Counted from the stretch's first letter, positions 51,704-60,699 are shown. The stretch is DNA of 64,000 nucleotides from Pseudomonadales bacterium (GCA_041395945.1 JAWKZN010000001.1:1736001-1800000); one strand, 5' to 3'. Program-made: numbers and translations. The notes: generated by a model not told the origin, from the sequence alone.

Positions 51704-53036
51704 CCGGCAGCTCGCGAATACCATGAATGAAGTTTGAAGACAGGCCCAGCGGCTCACCGGTGACTTCGACCTTCGAAAAGCGCTTCATGATTTCCTCCCA
51801 GATCACCCGCAGCTGCATTTCCGCGAGGCGGTTGCCGACACAGCGGTGAATGCCGAAGCCGAAGGCCGTGTGCTGGCGCGGGTTGGCACGATCGATGCGG
51901 AATGAATCCGCATCCTCGATGGCGTCGGGATCACGGTTGCCGGAGATGTACCACATGCACACCCGGTCATCCTTGCGGATCTGCTTGCCGCCGAGTTCGC
52001 AATCCTGGGTCGCCGTGCGCGCCATGTGTGCCACCGGCGACTGCCAGCGGATGATCTCAGGCACCATTTTCGGGATGAGGCCCGGGTTCTGCAGCAGTTT
52101 CTGATACTGGTCGGGGTTTTCATTCAGCGCCAGCACCCCGCCGGAGATCGAGTTACGGGTGGTGTCGTTGCCGCCGACGATGAGCAGCATCACATTGCCC
52201 AGCAGCTCCTGGGGGCTCATGTTGTTGGTCGACTCATCGTGGGCCAGCATGGAAATGAGATCGAACTTGGGCGGCTGTTTTTTACGCTCCTCGTAGTAAC
52301 CCTGAAAATAGGCCAGACACTCAAACAGCTTCTTGAATCCCTCATCGGGGGTGGCGAACTGCTCGGGATCGTTGAGATTCTGAATCGTGTCCGACCAGTC
52401 GATCAGCCGCAGCCGATCCTCCTGGGGCACATCAAACAGGGTGGCCAGCATCTGGCCCGTGAGTTCCACCGACACATGCCGCACCCAGTTGAACTCTTCG
52501 TTGCGCGGCAGATCATCCAGAATCGCACCGGCGCGGCTGCGGATCAGCGGCTCCAGATCGGCCATGTTACGCGGTGTGAACAGCGGTGCCACCACCTTCC
52601 GCTGAAGGTCGTGTTTCGGCGGATCTTCCTGGATGAACATCGGCAGCGCGTACTGATCGTCCTGCTGCGGGAGTCCGCCGAGCGCAATGCCACCCTTGGT
52701 TCGATGGGAGGAAAACAGTTCGTGGTGGGAGTCGACATAGCGGATGTCCTCATAGCGGGTCACCGACCAGTAGGGACCGAACATGCTTTCTTCGTGAAAG
52801 TGCACCGGATCTTCATCCCGCAGCCGCCTGAAGTGCGGCCAGTGGGTGCCGTTCAGGAACAGGCTCGGATGGGAGGGGTCAACCTGCTCGAGGGGAATGG
52901 CATAGGGATCGTAGTTGGGGTCGATCTCGAAGACGTCGCGCATCTCCTTGTTGGACACCGTCATGTCGCCGCCGCGAATTCGCGCCATGAGCGCCTCGCG
53001 CTGTGCGTCGCTGCTGTTGATGTAGACCTGGCTCAT
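51687..53036 (-). CDS. Cytochrome P450, CYP153 family (alkane terminal hydroxylase)
   Basis: Soluble class I P450 of 449 residues hydroxylating the terminal carbon of medium-chain alkanes or fatty acids. Similarity to CYP153A proteins is extensive in memory: SMFGPYWSVTRYEDIRYV, LPMFIQEDPPKHDLQRK, VSVELTGQMLATLFDVP, the I-helix VGGNDTTRNSISGGVLALNE, EIIRWQSPVAHMARTA (ExxR) and the haem loop FGFGIHRCVGNRLAE (Cys about 399). ATG 53036 (MSQVYI) starts the protein. The partner ferredoxin and ferredoxin reductase are not adjacent in this window. Confidence 0.93.
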   Translation of the reverse strand: MSQVYINSSDAQREALMARIRGGDMTVSNKEMRDVFEIDPNYDPYAIPLEQVDPSHPSLFLNGTHWPHFRRLRDEDPVHFHEESMFGPYWSVTRYEDIRYVDSHHELFSSHRTKGGIALGGLPQQDDQYALPMFIQEDPPKHDLQRKVVAPLFTPRNMADLEPLIRSRAGAILDDLPRNEEFNWVRHVSVELTGQMLATLFDVPQEDRLRLIDWSDTIQNLNDPEQFATPDEGFKKLFECLAYFQGYYEERKKQPPKFDLISMLAHDESTNNMSPQELLGNVMLLIVGGNDTTRNSISGGVLALNENPDQYQKLLQNPGLIPKMVPEIIRWQSPVAHMARTATQDCELGGKQIRKDDRVCMWYISGNRDPDAIEDADSFRIDRANPRQHTAFGFGIHRCVGNRLAEMQLRVIWEEIMKRFSKVEVTGEPLGLSSNFIHGIRELPVTLRG

Positions 53037-53161
53037 TGCTGGTTTCCTTCCTTTGGATTCATTGCGGGTCTGCAGTCTTCCGGCAAACCCCACCTGCTCG
53101 AATGCGTCCTAATCTAAGGCCGCTGACCGCACCAGATCAACATCCCGCAACCAGAGCGCCT

Positions 53162-54208
53162 TCAGAGAGGCGGCAGCAGGTAGGCGTCCAGCACCCCGAA
53201 AGGGCCTAGTTTCGCATCCACAGCCGCGCGCTCGGACGCCGACAGGGACTCGATCTCGTTGCGGACGTGGCACCTGGAGATTTCACTGTACTTCAGCGAG
53301 CGCATTTTCACCGGACCCTCGCCAAGATCGACCTCACACCACTTTTCACCGGCACCAAGCGCATCCCGGGATACCCGCAGGAAGCGGTGGTAGCTGTCGC
53401 GCATGTGCGCAAAGAAGGGTGCGAGCGTGTCTGGAAGTTCATCATTCGCCAGGTACTGTCCGCTGTCTGATCGCGCATCGAAAATCCGGTTCATGTACCC
53501 GATCATGGCCGGTGCGCTGGCATCGATCCAGCTGCGCGGCTCGGGGTCCGCTTCGATGTGTGCCTTGAACAGACCGGCAAAGGTGAAATCCCCGAGGCTC
53601 GCGCGGTCACCGAGCAGGAACGGGAACTGGCCGTAGTGGATCTCGGCATGGCGCATCAGCCGCTCGAAATCCTGCCGTACCGCCCGGGCCTGATCCGGTC
53701 CGCAGCCTCTGTTCGCACAGGCTCTGAGACCGAAGTTGTCGCGCACAGCTTCGATCATGGTGGCGGCCGCAATCTGTTCTTCGCTGGAGAGTCCTTCACT
53801 TGAGAACTTACCCACCCGGTTGGCATAGAAGCCCGCCGCGATGGCTGTCACGTTGTGCGGGTAGCACCAGCGGCTGCTCACGGCATAGCGCCCGAACCAT
53901 TCGTCCGCCCAGTCTTCCAGCAGATGGGCGGCAATACGCTGCACGGGTGAACCCGGCACTATGGCCCGCTTTGGATACTTAGCGTTCAGCATCAGACCGA
54001 TGGGTGTGGTGTCATGGATGAACCAGCCTTCCGGCGTCTGCAGGCCGGGGATGAAGTGTGTGCCCAGGCGGGCTTCCACCGCCGGACCCGACTCCATCGA
54101 TTTGAGCCTGAACTCGTAGTCCACGCCGAGATAGTTGAGCATGGCCTGCAGCTTGCGGGTGAAGAGGCTGTGCTCCCCGCCCCAGAGGGTATATCGTCCT
54201 TCGAACAT
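53162..54208 (-). CDS. Glutathione S-transferase-like protein (348 aa)
   Basis: Longer than ordinary GSTs. The N-terminal ~80 residues fit a thioredoxin-like GST domain (TRKLQAMLNYLGVDYEFRLK; the cis-Pro segment may be HFIPGLQTPEGWFIHDTTPIGLML). The C-terminal helical domain includes FPFLLGDRASLGDFTFAGLFKAHI. About 100 extra residues follow, ending SLSASERAAVDAKLGPFGVLDAYLLPPL. Function unknown. It lies 125 bp upstream of the CYP153 gene on the same strand and may be part of the same pathway. Confidence 0.78.
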   Translation of the reverse strand: MFEGRYTLWGGEHSLFTRKLQAMLNYLGVDYEFRLKSMESGPAVEARLGTHFIPGLQTPEGWFIHDTTPIGLMLNAKYPKRAIVPGSPVQRIAAHLLEDWADEWFGRYAVSSRWCYPHNVTAIAAGFYANRVGKFSSEGLSSEEQIAAATMIEAVRDNFGLRACANRGCGPDQARAVRQDFERLMRHAEIHYGQFPFLLGDRASLGDFTFAGLFKAHIEADPEPRSWIDASAPAMIGYMNRIFDARSDSGQYLANDELPDTLAPFFAHMRDSYHRFLRVSRDALGAGEKWCEVDLGEGPVKMRSLKYSEISRCHVRNEIESLSASERAAVDAKLGPFGVLDAYLLPPL

Positions 54209-54279
54209 CGTTTTTCCTCCTTCGTGAGGACACAGACTACAGCAATCGAAAGTATCAACGGCAAGTGAGAGATCCAGCC

Positions 54280-55287
54280 ATGATCAGAAAAACGGCGCCC
54301 GCCATGCTCCGGGTTGAAGGCGTTGCACGTCGCGCCGCTCTCCTGTGCACGGCTTTCCTGTTGACCGCCTGCATGACCAGCCTGGCTGACCCGCCCGCGC
54401 CCGGCGCGGGTGGCGACACACACCCGACATTCAGCAGACAGACCATGGAGCACGAAGGCCGCACGCGTCACTACCTGGTGCACGACTTCTCCGGCGACAA
54501 CCCCGCCCCCGTTGTCTTCATCCTGCACGGAGGCGGAGGTCATGCGGAGAACGCGGTCGACATGAGTCAGTTCGACGTGATTGCTGCGCGCGAGAAACTG
54601 ATCGCCGTCTACCCGGCCGGCACCGGCGGTACACCCGGCGGCCGCCTGCTCACCTGGAACGCCGGCCACTGCTGCGCCTATGCGCGGGAAAACCAGGTGG
54701 ACGACGTGGGCTTCATCGCCCGGATCATCGACGATCTCGTCTCCTCCGGAAACGCGGATGCCGGACGCATCTACGTCACCGGCATGTCGAACGGCGGCAT
54801 GATGGCCCACCGGCTCGGGCTCGAGCTTTCCGATCGCATCGCCGCCATCGCCCCGGTGGTCGGCGCCCTGTTCGGCGATGAAGTGCCGCCTGCCACCTAC
54901 CAGCCCGTCGCCAGTCTGATGATCATCGGGGCGACCGATGCCATCGTGCCGGGCGCAGGCGGCCCCCTGGCTGGCCGGGGCGACAGTCGCAGACGCATTG
55001 CGCGCAGGCCCGAAGATCGCGACACGATTTCCGCGCGCGCCGCCGCGGACTTCTGGGCCGGGGCGAATGGCTGCGGCGTTGCGGTTCAGCAGACCACTGC
55101 GGCGGCGGACATGCTGAGTTATCCGGACTGCCAGGATGATGCCGAGGTAGTCCTGGTTACGGTCGCCGACAATGGCCACGCCTGGCCCGGCGGCCGCCCC
55201 GGGCGGGCCGAAGCAGACCCACCGACGATGGCCTGGAATGCCAGTGAGGAAATGTGGCGTTTTTTTGCGCGGCACGGGCGACGTTGA
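54280..55287 (+). CDS. PHB depolymerase / feruloyl esterase-like lipoprotein
   Basis: Serine hydrolase of 335 residues of the LpqC/esterase-PHB group. The first ~28 residues are a signal peptide with lipobox LLTAC, so it is lipid-anchored. FILHGGGGHAENAVDMS is the oxyanion region, GMSNGGMMAHRLG the nucleophile elbow (Ser), ATDAIVPGAGG an Asp region, and NGHAWPGG the catalytic His. Paired cysteines GHCCAYA are family-typical. It could cleave short-chain polyesters or aryl esters. ATG 54280 is used rather than GTG 54265. Confidence 0.88.
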   Translation: MIRKTAPAMLRVEGVARRAALLCTAFLLTACMTSLADPPAPGAGGDTHPTFSRQTMEHEGRTRHYLVHDFSGDNPAPVVFILHGGGGHAENAVDMSQFDVIAAREKLIAVYPAGTGGTPGGRLLTWNAGHCCAYARENQVDDVGFIARIIDDLVSSGNADAGRIYVTGMSNGGMMAHRLGLELSDRIAAIAPVVGALFGDEVPPATYQPVASLMIIGATDAIVPGAGGPLAGRGDSRRRIARRPEDRDTISARAAADFWAGANGCGVAVQQTTAAADMLSYPDCQDDAEVVLVTVADNGHAWPGGRPGRAEADPPTMAWNASEEMWRFFARHGRR

Positions 55288-55373
55288 GTATCTCTGGCCG
55301 AAGAAGCGCACCATAAGCCTTTCGGGGCTTGTACTGGCAACTCGCCTGGGTGGTGCCCGTGCGGGGAGGTACG

Positions 55374-56369
55374 ATGAAGGGAACCAAAGTGATCAGCCGA
55401 ATGAAATTGCTGAAGGCGTTGTCGATTGGCGCCACTTTTCTCGCGCCGGCTGCACAGTCGCAGGCTGCAGAGATACCAGATGTCATCCGCCTCAAGAACG
55501 GCCCGATTATTGCCCGGTACATGGACGGGCGCATGGGTGGCAATGTCCAGGGACCCTCGCTGATACGGGTACCCGATTGGGTCGAAAATCCCCTGGGAAA
55601 GTACTACCTCTACTTCGCCGATCACCGCGGTACCTACATCCGCCTTGCCTACGCCGATCATCTGCTGGGTCCCTGGCAGACCCACGAAGCCGGATCGCTG
55701 CAACTGGAGGATTCGTTCTTTCCTACGCAAGTCGAAGCGGGAGCGCCGCCTGGTGCGTACGCACACATTGCATCACCAGATGTCCACGTCCGCCAAGACC
55801 TGGGCGAGATCATCATGTACGTCCACGGCCGCGATGCGATCGGGCCGCAATTGACCAGACTGGCGACGTCAAAGGACGGTATCGCGTTCGCCGGGCGACC
55901 AGAAATTCTGGGCCGGCCGTATTTCCGAGTAGTCACCCATGGGGGTTACTACTATGCGCTGGCGATGCCGGGATACCTGTACCGTTCGAAGAACGGCATT
56001 GACCATTTCGAGGCCGGCCCGAGATTCTTCAATGACGACATGCGTCACTCAGCTCTGCTGATTCGCGACAATACGCTGTTCGTATTCTGGACACAGGCGG
56101 GAGACGCACCCGAACAAATCTATCTGTCCAGCATTTCCCTGGAGCACGACTGGTCGACCTGGCGCGAATCTCCGGCAACCGAACTCATGTGTCCGGTACA
56201 CGAATGGGAGGGAGCGGATCTGCCGATTGCGCCATCGGAGCGCGGTTGCATCGACGTGCGCGCCAATCAGTTGCGCGACCCCGCCATTTTCGAGGAGGAC
56301 GGGCACGTCTATCTTCTCTACTCAGTGGCGGGTGAAAGCGGTATCGCCATTGCCGAGCTCAAGTTCTAG
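55374..56369 (+). CDS. Exported five-bladed-propeller-like protein
   Basis: A 331-residue protein with a signal peptide (MKLLKALSIGATFLAPAAQSQAA). GGGGAGG seven bases before ATG 55374 fixes the start. The repeated patterns GKYYLYFADHRG, IIMYVHGRD, GYYYALAMPGYLYRSKNG and HVYLLYSVAGESGIAIAEL resemble the blades of GH43/GH32-type beta propellers. No carboxylate pair can be picked as catalytic, so hydrolysis is not shown. By eye its base composition is less GC-rich than its neighbours, which may indicate a separate origin. Confidence 0.75.
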   Translation: MKGTKVISRMKLLKALSIGATFLAPAAQSQAAEIPDVIRLKNGPIIARYMDGRMGGNVQGPSLIRVPDWVENPLGKYYLYFADHRGTYIRLAYADHLLGPWQTHEAGSLQLEDSFFPTQVEAGAPPGAYAHIASPDVHVRQDLGEIIMYVHGRDAIGPQLTRLATSKDGIAFAGRPEILGRPYFRVVTHGGYYYALAMPGYLYRSKNGIDHFEAGPRFFNDDMRHSALLIRDNTLFVFWTQAGDAPEQIYLSSISLEHDWSTWRESPATELMCPVHEWEGADLPIAPSERGCIDVRANQLRDPAIFEEDGHVYLLYSVAGESGIAIAELKF

Positions 56370-56385
56370 CTTCCGGTCAATCGAT

Positions 56386-57048
56386 CTACCGCACCTGCAG
56401 TCCTTCCTGCTTCAGTCGCCAGAGCAATACATCAAGACGATCCTGACCGAAAAACGGCTCACCCCTGAATGTGCAGGTCGGTACACCCCAATGGCCCGCA
56501 CGGTCATGGTCGACCTGGTTTTTTTCGATGACAGAATCCAGCCGGTCTGATTCCGCGACGATCCGCCGATCCATCTCTGCAAGATCGAGTTCAGCTCTTT
56601 GTGCCGCCTTTGCCAGATGATCGCCCTGATCCCACCCTTCGGTGCCACCCCAGATGATCGACGACACTTCATCCGCAAATTCGATGCCCTGCCCCAGTTC
56701 CTCAGCCAGCGCACCCAGTCGGGTCAGGCGATGGATGTAGGGTTGCTCGGACCCAGTCTGTCGCCGACCGTCTTGATCGATCTGTTGTATGACCGGGTCA
56801 GGCTTTGGAAAAGCGAAGGGCAGTTCCAGATACTCCGCCACACGACGGACATCAATCCCGAAATAGGAGAACCATTGCGGTTGCACCTGATCGAAAAACT
56901 CCGGCATCCGTATCGCAATGGGATACTCGACCCGGAAAATGACCTTCAAGCGGTACTGATCCTGCCAGTCGCGTAATCCCCGGGTCGCGAGGTAGGACCA
57001 CGGACTGCGAAAAGACCAGAACACGTCAATTTCCATGGGCTCACTCAT
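56386..57048 (-). CDS. DsbA-family thioredoxin-fold protein (2-hydroxychromene-2-carboxylate isomerase-like)
   Basis: A 220-residue protein of the DsbA/GST-kappa group. EIDVFWSFRSPWSYLATRGLRDW has Ser-Pro-Trp-Ser in place of CxxC, as in glutathione-dependent isomerases of aromatic catabolism and in GST kappa. The helical insertion is in the middle, and WGVPTCTFRGEPFFGQDRLDVLLWRL closes the fold with the cis-Pro. ATG 57048 (MSEPME) has AAGGAG 9 bases upstream; 57054 is possible. The target is unknown. It converges on the propeller gene, 16 bp apart. Confidence 0.85.
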   Translation of the reverse strand: MSEPMEIDVFWSFRSPWSYLATRGLRDWQDQYRLKVIFRVEYPIAIRMPEFFDQVQPQWFSYFGIDVRRVAEYLELPFAFPKPDPVIQQIDQDGRRQTGSEQPYIHRLTRLGALAEELGQGIEFADEVSSIIWGGTEGWDQGDHLAKAAQRAELDLAEMDRRIVAESDRLDSVIEKNQVDHDRAGHWGVPTCTFRGEPFFGQDRLDVLLWRLKQEGLQVR

Positions 57049-57106
57049 TTTCATCCTCTCCTTCCAGTCCAACAGTACCTAACGCACGAAACACAGCCTC
57101 TTTTTC

Positions 57107-57450
57107 TCAAGTACTGGCGCCATCATTAGAAGTAGAGAACTGCGCAACGACGAATTCGCGCTTCCTGTCTATCCACAGATAGTGCTTGAAGGCTCCGGAC
57201 GCCATGAATTATTCATCGTAGCTAAGGGGCTACCAGAACTGAAAGCTGTAGCCTTCGCGGATGTTGCCTTCACGATCCACACCAGGCTCCTGGAATGGGG
57301 CCCGGACGTATGGGTGAGCAGCTGATGAATCGTGATGGGGCGTGCCGGTTCGGTGACCATCTCGCGATCTTTCTCTCCGACGTAAACCCGCATGTCGGCG
57401 AACTCGGGCAGGTACCTGGACACAGGCCCGTGCAGCAGGATATGCAGCTC
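57107..57450 (-). pseudogene. Serine hydrolase (class C beta-lactamase family) remnant
   Basis: Two disjoint pieces of one gene. The first reads GPVSRYLPEFADMRVYVG and ITIHQLLTHTSG, the segment after the S-x-x-K region of EstB/class C-like serine hydrolases. About 70 codons later, in another frame, AFKHYLWIDRKREFVVAQFSTSN is the typical C-terminal beta strand, ending at TGA (57107-57109). The SxxK serine region and the large middle part are gone and the frame is broken. Decayed by deletion. Confidence 0.65.
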
Positions 57451-57579
57451 GGCTACGGCGCGAATCAGGAAGTGGGTTTTCTCAAGGACTGGGATGGCAC
57501 CACCAAGGTCTACTCCACCACCGGCCTCAGCGCCGGACCCGCGATCGGTGTGGATTTCGGTCTGTCACTGGGTCTGTGA
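57433..57579 (+). pseudogene. Short orphan coding-like fragment
   Basis: The frame ending at TGA 57577-57579 has a protein-like tail: QLGYGANQEVGFLKDWDG followed by TKVYSTTGLSAGPAIGVDFG. The glycine/serine-rich alternation looks like the end of a beta-rich or membrane-active protein, but I recognise no family and see no start. Possibly the 3' end of a lost gene. Weak. Confidence 0.25.
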
Positions 57580-57626
57580 AAAAAAACCGGTAGACCAGCT
57601 CAGCGGTTACGGCCACGGCGTGGCGG

Positions 57627-57932
57627 TCAGCGCCGGTAGCCCTGTCGCTGGAAGCCTGTATCGAATCCTGAGCGGCGTGTAGCGTCGCCGGGCTCCCCAG
57701 GCTGACGAAACCAGTCGTGGCCTTCCGCGGTGAAATCCATTTCTATGCCGATGTCGACGCTCCGCTCGCTGAGGTTACCGCCCTGGTAACGGTGGGCGCT
57801 CTCGAGCGAATCACCCCGGATGCCCGTCTGACGGGCGCCCTGCCAGTCGCTGTAGCCGGCGACCGGGCGCGGTTCCTGGGCCAGCGTGGTGCCCGTCATC
57901 AACGCCAGAATCAGTGCTGTCGTAAGTCGCAT
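57627..57932 (-). CDS. Small exported hypothetical protein (101 aa)
   Basis: Signal peptide MRLTTALILALMTGTTLAQ, then a hydrophilic mature part of about 82 residues with Arg, Gly and Asp (EPRPVAGYSDWQGARQTGIRGDSLESAHRYQGGNLSERSVDIGIEMDF). GAGGA six bases before ATG 57932 supports the start; ATG 57938 is too near that site. No family recognised. It lies in the remnant-rich stretch and could itself be a decayed gene. Confidence 0.55.
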   Translation of the reverse strand: MRLTTALILALMTGTTLAQEPRPVAGYSDWQGARQTGIRGDSLESAHRYQGGNLSERSVDIGIEMDFTAEGHDWFRQPGEPGDATRRSGFDTGFQRQGYRR

Positions 57933-58027
57933 GATCATTCCTCAATCGGTTCATTGACCTGTGAGTAACGGGACCGACCGGAAAGGTTCAACGGCGCGGC
58001 CGTGCTGCGAGCAGCGGTTTCCGCCAG

Positions 58028-58058
58028 AAAAAAGCCCGGCTCGCACGACGGCGAGTCC
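58028..58058 (-). terminator. Candidate rho-independent terminator
   Basis: On the minus strand GGACTCGC-CGTCGT-GCGAGCC can pair (one mismatch), followed by GGGC and TTTTTT (58033-58028). It lies 213 bp past the stop of the FG-GAP gene. The extra four bases before the T run weaken it. Confidence 0.4.
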
Positions 58059-58065
58059 GATCTTT

Positions 58066-58083
58066 GATCCGCTGTAACGGATC
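58066..58083. repeat. Inverted repeat GATCCG-CTGTAA-CGGATC
   Basis: Perfect 6-bp arms with a 6-bp loop, directly next to the terminator candidate. It may stabilise the 3' end of the FG-GAP transcript or be an operator. Nothing more can be said. Confidence 0.35.
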
Positions 58084-58186
58084 CTGATTTGGTCGGACCC
58101 CACCCAGGGCAGGACCCGTGACTGCAGCAATACAAGAACCGGGCCAGCTTCAGGGCCCGTAAACCGTGGTATCCGGCGCCTTTACT

Positions 58187-58201
58187 GCACTGTTACAGTG
58201 C
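58187..58201. repeat. Inverted repeat GCACTG-TTA-CAGTGC
   Basis: Perfect dyad of 6-bp arms around TTA, 70 bp downstream of the FG-GAP gene stop. The shape suits either a small hairpin or a protein-binding site. Confidence 0.35.
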
Positions 58202-58270
58202 GCGGCGATGCCGGCGTGTAATTTCCTGGAGCAACTTACCGTATCGGGTGCTCGAGGGCGCCGACCGGGG

Positions 58271-59716
58271 CTACGGAAGGGGCACCTCCTCACTGTCCTT
58301 GCTCCGCGCGCGCCTGAAGACCGGGATCGGCTGCGCTGAGCGCACCTGCTCCAGCCAGAACACGCCGTCGTAGGGCGCGCTGTTGCCACGCGTGCCGATG
58401 AAGTCCATGTCCCCATCCCGATCGAGGTCCCGGGCGATGAATTTATCGAACATGCCCCGTTTGCGCCGGGAGATGTCGTGGCGCGGCCAGTCTTTCTTCA
58501 GGTCCTGCGGCTGTTCGAACCAGCCGATGCGACCCAGGGCATCGTTGATCGTCACATCGCCATCCTGCTCTCTCGGGCCGCGACTGTAACTGCCGGCCAG
58601 CACGTCGACGCGCCCGTCACCGTTGATATCGGCGATGCCGAATCCCGTCATGCTGTCCGGGGTGAAGCTGCCGATCCGGTGCGCGGTCCATTCCTCATCC
58701 CAGCGGCTCGGCTGTTCCAGCCAGAACAGATCCAGACCACTCGCGGAGAGTACATCCAGACGACCGTCGCCGTTGATGTCGGCGAAATCGAGATTGAAAC
58801 CACCCGGTCGAGCGCCCGTCACCTCCATCCGGTGTTGGCGTAACAGGATCTCACCCGGCTGCGCGGAATCCGCGGAGACGTTCTCGAACAGGATCAGTCG
58901 CTGTTCGCCCCGTGAGCCGACGAGGATGTCCAGGTCGCCATCGCCATCCAGATCCACCGGTTGCGCATTCTGGGGCACGCTGTAGTTGCCGATGATCTGT
59001 TCGGTCCAGCTCTGCGCCTGCAGCGGCGGTCCGCTGTGCCGGAACAGGGAGACCGGTGTGAGACGCTCAAAGTCCGCCCTGGTGGGATTCTGGGCGCCTT
59101 TGTTCGGCGCAAGCACCTCGACCAGGCCGTCTCCGTTCAGGTCCGCCAGGAACACCCGGATGTAACTGCCGCGATCGCGCGTCATCGGCAATACCAGCCG
59201 CGGCCAGCTTGCGGTTCGCACCCCGGTGCCCGGATTCTGCAGATACAGCAGATGGGACAACTCGGATGCCACCACCACATCGAGATGCCCGTCGCCGTTG
59301 ACGTCCGCCAGCGCGGCGTCTTCGGGGGCGGCGGCGGCGCGCCCTTCCGCCAGAGTGATGTTGGTCCATTGAAGCGGATCGGCAGAGCCGAAGGCGATGC
59401 GCACATCACCGTCCGGGTTGCCATCGTAGCTGCTGTCCGACTCGTGCACGGAGACGATGTCTTCCCAGCCATCGCCATCCACATCGCCCAGCACGAAGCC
59501 ATCGCTGCCACTGAGCTCGATCCCGCTGATTGCCGAATCATCGATGAGGTGCTCGCGCCAGCTGATGTACTGACCATCCACCGCTTGCGCCAGGCCAGGG
59601 GCATCGGCCACCGCCGCGGCCGACACACCGACAGACGCCTGGACGAGCGACAGAGCGAAAAGGAGTGTGGTCGCCACTCGCGCTCTGTCGATCCGCCACA
59701 CTCGATCTGCCCTCAT
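58271..59716 (-). CDS. FG-GAP / VCBS repeat protein
   Basis: Exported protein of 481 residues with a signal peptide (LLFALSLVQASVGVSA). At least seven calcium-loop repeats of the form D-x-(D/N)-G-D-G are visible: GDVDGDGWEDI, ADVNGDGHLDV, ADLNGDGLVEV, VDLDGDGDLDI, ADINGDGRLDV, ADINGDGRVDV, RDLDRDGDMDF. These are the blades of a seven-bladed propeller like integrin alpha or bacterial VCBS proteins. Probably a secreted calcium-dependent binding or scaffold protein. Its ATG overlaps the upstream gene by 4 bases. Confidence 0.9.
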   Translation of the reverse strand: MRADRVWRIDRARVATTLLFALSLVQASVGVSAAAVADAPGLAQAVDGQYISWREHLIDDSAISGIELSGSDGFVLGDVDGDGWEDIVSVHESDSSYDGNPDGDVRIAFGSADPLQWTNITLAEGRAAAAPEDAALADVNGDGHLDVVVASELSHLLYLQNPGTGVRTASWPRLVLPMTRDRGSYIRVFLADLNGDGLVEVLAPNKGAQNPTRADFERLTPVSLFRHSGPPLQAQSWTEQIIGNYSVPQNAQPVDLDGDGDLDILVGSRGEQRLILFENVSADSAQPGEILLRQHRMEVTGARPGGFNLDFADINGDGRLDVLSASGLDLFWLEQPSRWDEEWTAHRIGSFTPDSMTGFGIADINGDGRVDVLAGSYSRGPREQDGDVTINDALGRIGWFEQPQDLKKDWPRHDISRRKRGMFDKFIARDLDRDGDMDFIGTRGNSAPYDGVFWLEQVRSAQPIPVFRRARSKDSEEVPLP

Positions 59717-60699
59717 TGCCCCGGATTCCAGTCATTCAACACGCCGACGAGCGGGCCCATGTCGCTCTCCACCAGGACCGTGGCACCGGGCCTGCGTTTC
59801 CCTTCGATGGGTACACTGACTTCACGAACCACACGGGCGCTTCCACTGAGTCGGCTCCCATCTTCCAGCGTAGCCGTAAACGCACGCTCGGTAGCGCCAT
59901 AAGGCGCGATATCCATTGCGATGATGCTGCGAACGGTACCTTCGTTGTAAACGTAGCCCCAGGCGCCTTCTGCAAAGCGTGTCGCCATGATCCCGCTCCC
60001 CGCACCCTGCACGAAGAGATAGGTGAACGCCGGCGCAAACTGGGGACGAACGCCGGTCTGCTCGTGCCATTTGCCCGGGATGTCGATCCTGTGGGAGGTG
60101 CCGTCCACCAGGATACGGCCCTGCACGCGCCCCATGACTTCGATCCTGCCCGGCCGGACGTTGATGGGTGCGTGGTCGGCGGTGAAACTCATCTCGATCT
60201 CGACCGGAACCTCACCGTCACCGGGTTCCGGGTGCGCGGTCGCGTGCAATCGCCCCCGGGCCTGCAGCAGCCCGCGCATCCCGGACGTGTCGCGAGCCTT
60301 CCCAGTGAGCGTCGCGGCGGAAGTGCCGGTCACAGCAAAAGTCGCGTCCGGACCGGAGACCTCTGTCACCTCCGGCGGCGTCAGCGCCAGCACCTCGTCC
60401 ACCAGAGCCAACTGGCGCCCGTCGAGGTAGACGTACATCCACAGCGTGCCACGGCCACTGGCGGGGAAGCGCGCGATCCGCACATCGAAGGTGGTACTGG
60501 CATCGACCGAATGACCGGTCATGGCCACGGATTCCGCGTAGTCGGGATCGGCGCCGAGGGCATCCTGCTGCATCGCCATGCCTCCGGCGAGAAGTAAGAC
60601 ACTGCAGGCTATGGGAGAGCTTCGGGAGCGCCTTTTTCTCAGCGAGGAAAAAACTGCCACGCCGTGTCGCCGTCCTGTACCGCCGCTGCTGGAAAACAC
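59713..60699 (-). CDS. Exported beta-rich protein, hydroxyneurosporene-synthase-like
   Basis: A 328-residue protein. RRSRSSPIACSVLLLAGGMAMQ is a signal segment, ending near ALGAD. The rest has paired beta modules (MSFTADHAPINV; GRILVDGTSHRIDIPGKWHEQTG; FTYLFVQGAGSGIMA; WGYVYNEGTVRSI), like the two-lipocalin fold of AttH/CrtC proteins; this is a weak family call. The GTG start at 60699 directly follows the TAG of the frameshifted gene upstream; a second GTG at 60660 would give a better signal peptide. It overlaps the FG-GAP gene by ATGA. Confidence 0.6.
   Translation of the reverse strand: MFSSSGGTGRRHGVAVFSSLRKRRSRSSPIACSVLLLAGGMAMQQDALGADPDYAESVAMTGHSVDASTTFDVRIARFPASGRGTLWMYVYLDGRQLALVDEVLALTPPEVTEVSGPDATFAVTGTSAATLTGKARDTSGMRGLLQARGRLHATAHPEPGDGEVPVEIEMSFTADHAPINVRPGRIEVMGRVQGRILVDGTSHRIDIPGKWHEQTGVRPQFAPAFTYLFVQGAGSGIMATRFAEGAWGYVYNEGTVRSIIAMDIAPYGATERAFTATLEDGSRLSGSARVVREVSVPIEGKRRPGATVLVESDMGPLVGVLNDWNPGQ

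Larger units (their letters stand above)
57933..58270. other. 338-bp intergenic region with several dyads
   Basis: No convincing gene. It holds a probable minus-strand terminator (58028-58058), GATCCG-N6-CGGATC (58066-58083) and GCACTG-TTA-CAGTGC (58187-58201). The dyads suggest transcript ends or regulatory sites for the FG-GAP operon ending at 58271 and the small exported gene beginning at 57932. Confidence 0.5.

Noticed and set aside
54250..54260. AGTATCAACG, matching the core of the palindromic repeat
   Set aside because: Only about 10 bases agree and the inverted arms are absent, so it is not counted as a third copy.
53992..55314. A 440-codon minus-strand frame opposite the PHB-depolymerase-like gene
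   Set aside because: The plus strand carries the lipobox, GMSNGGM elbow and catalytic His; the minus frame is a shadow.
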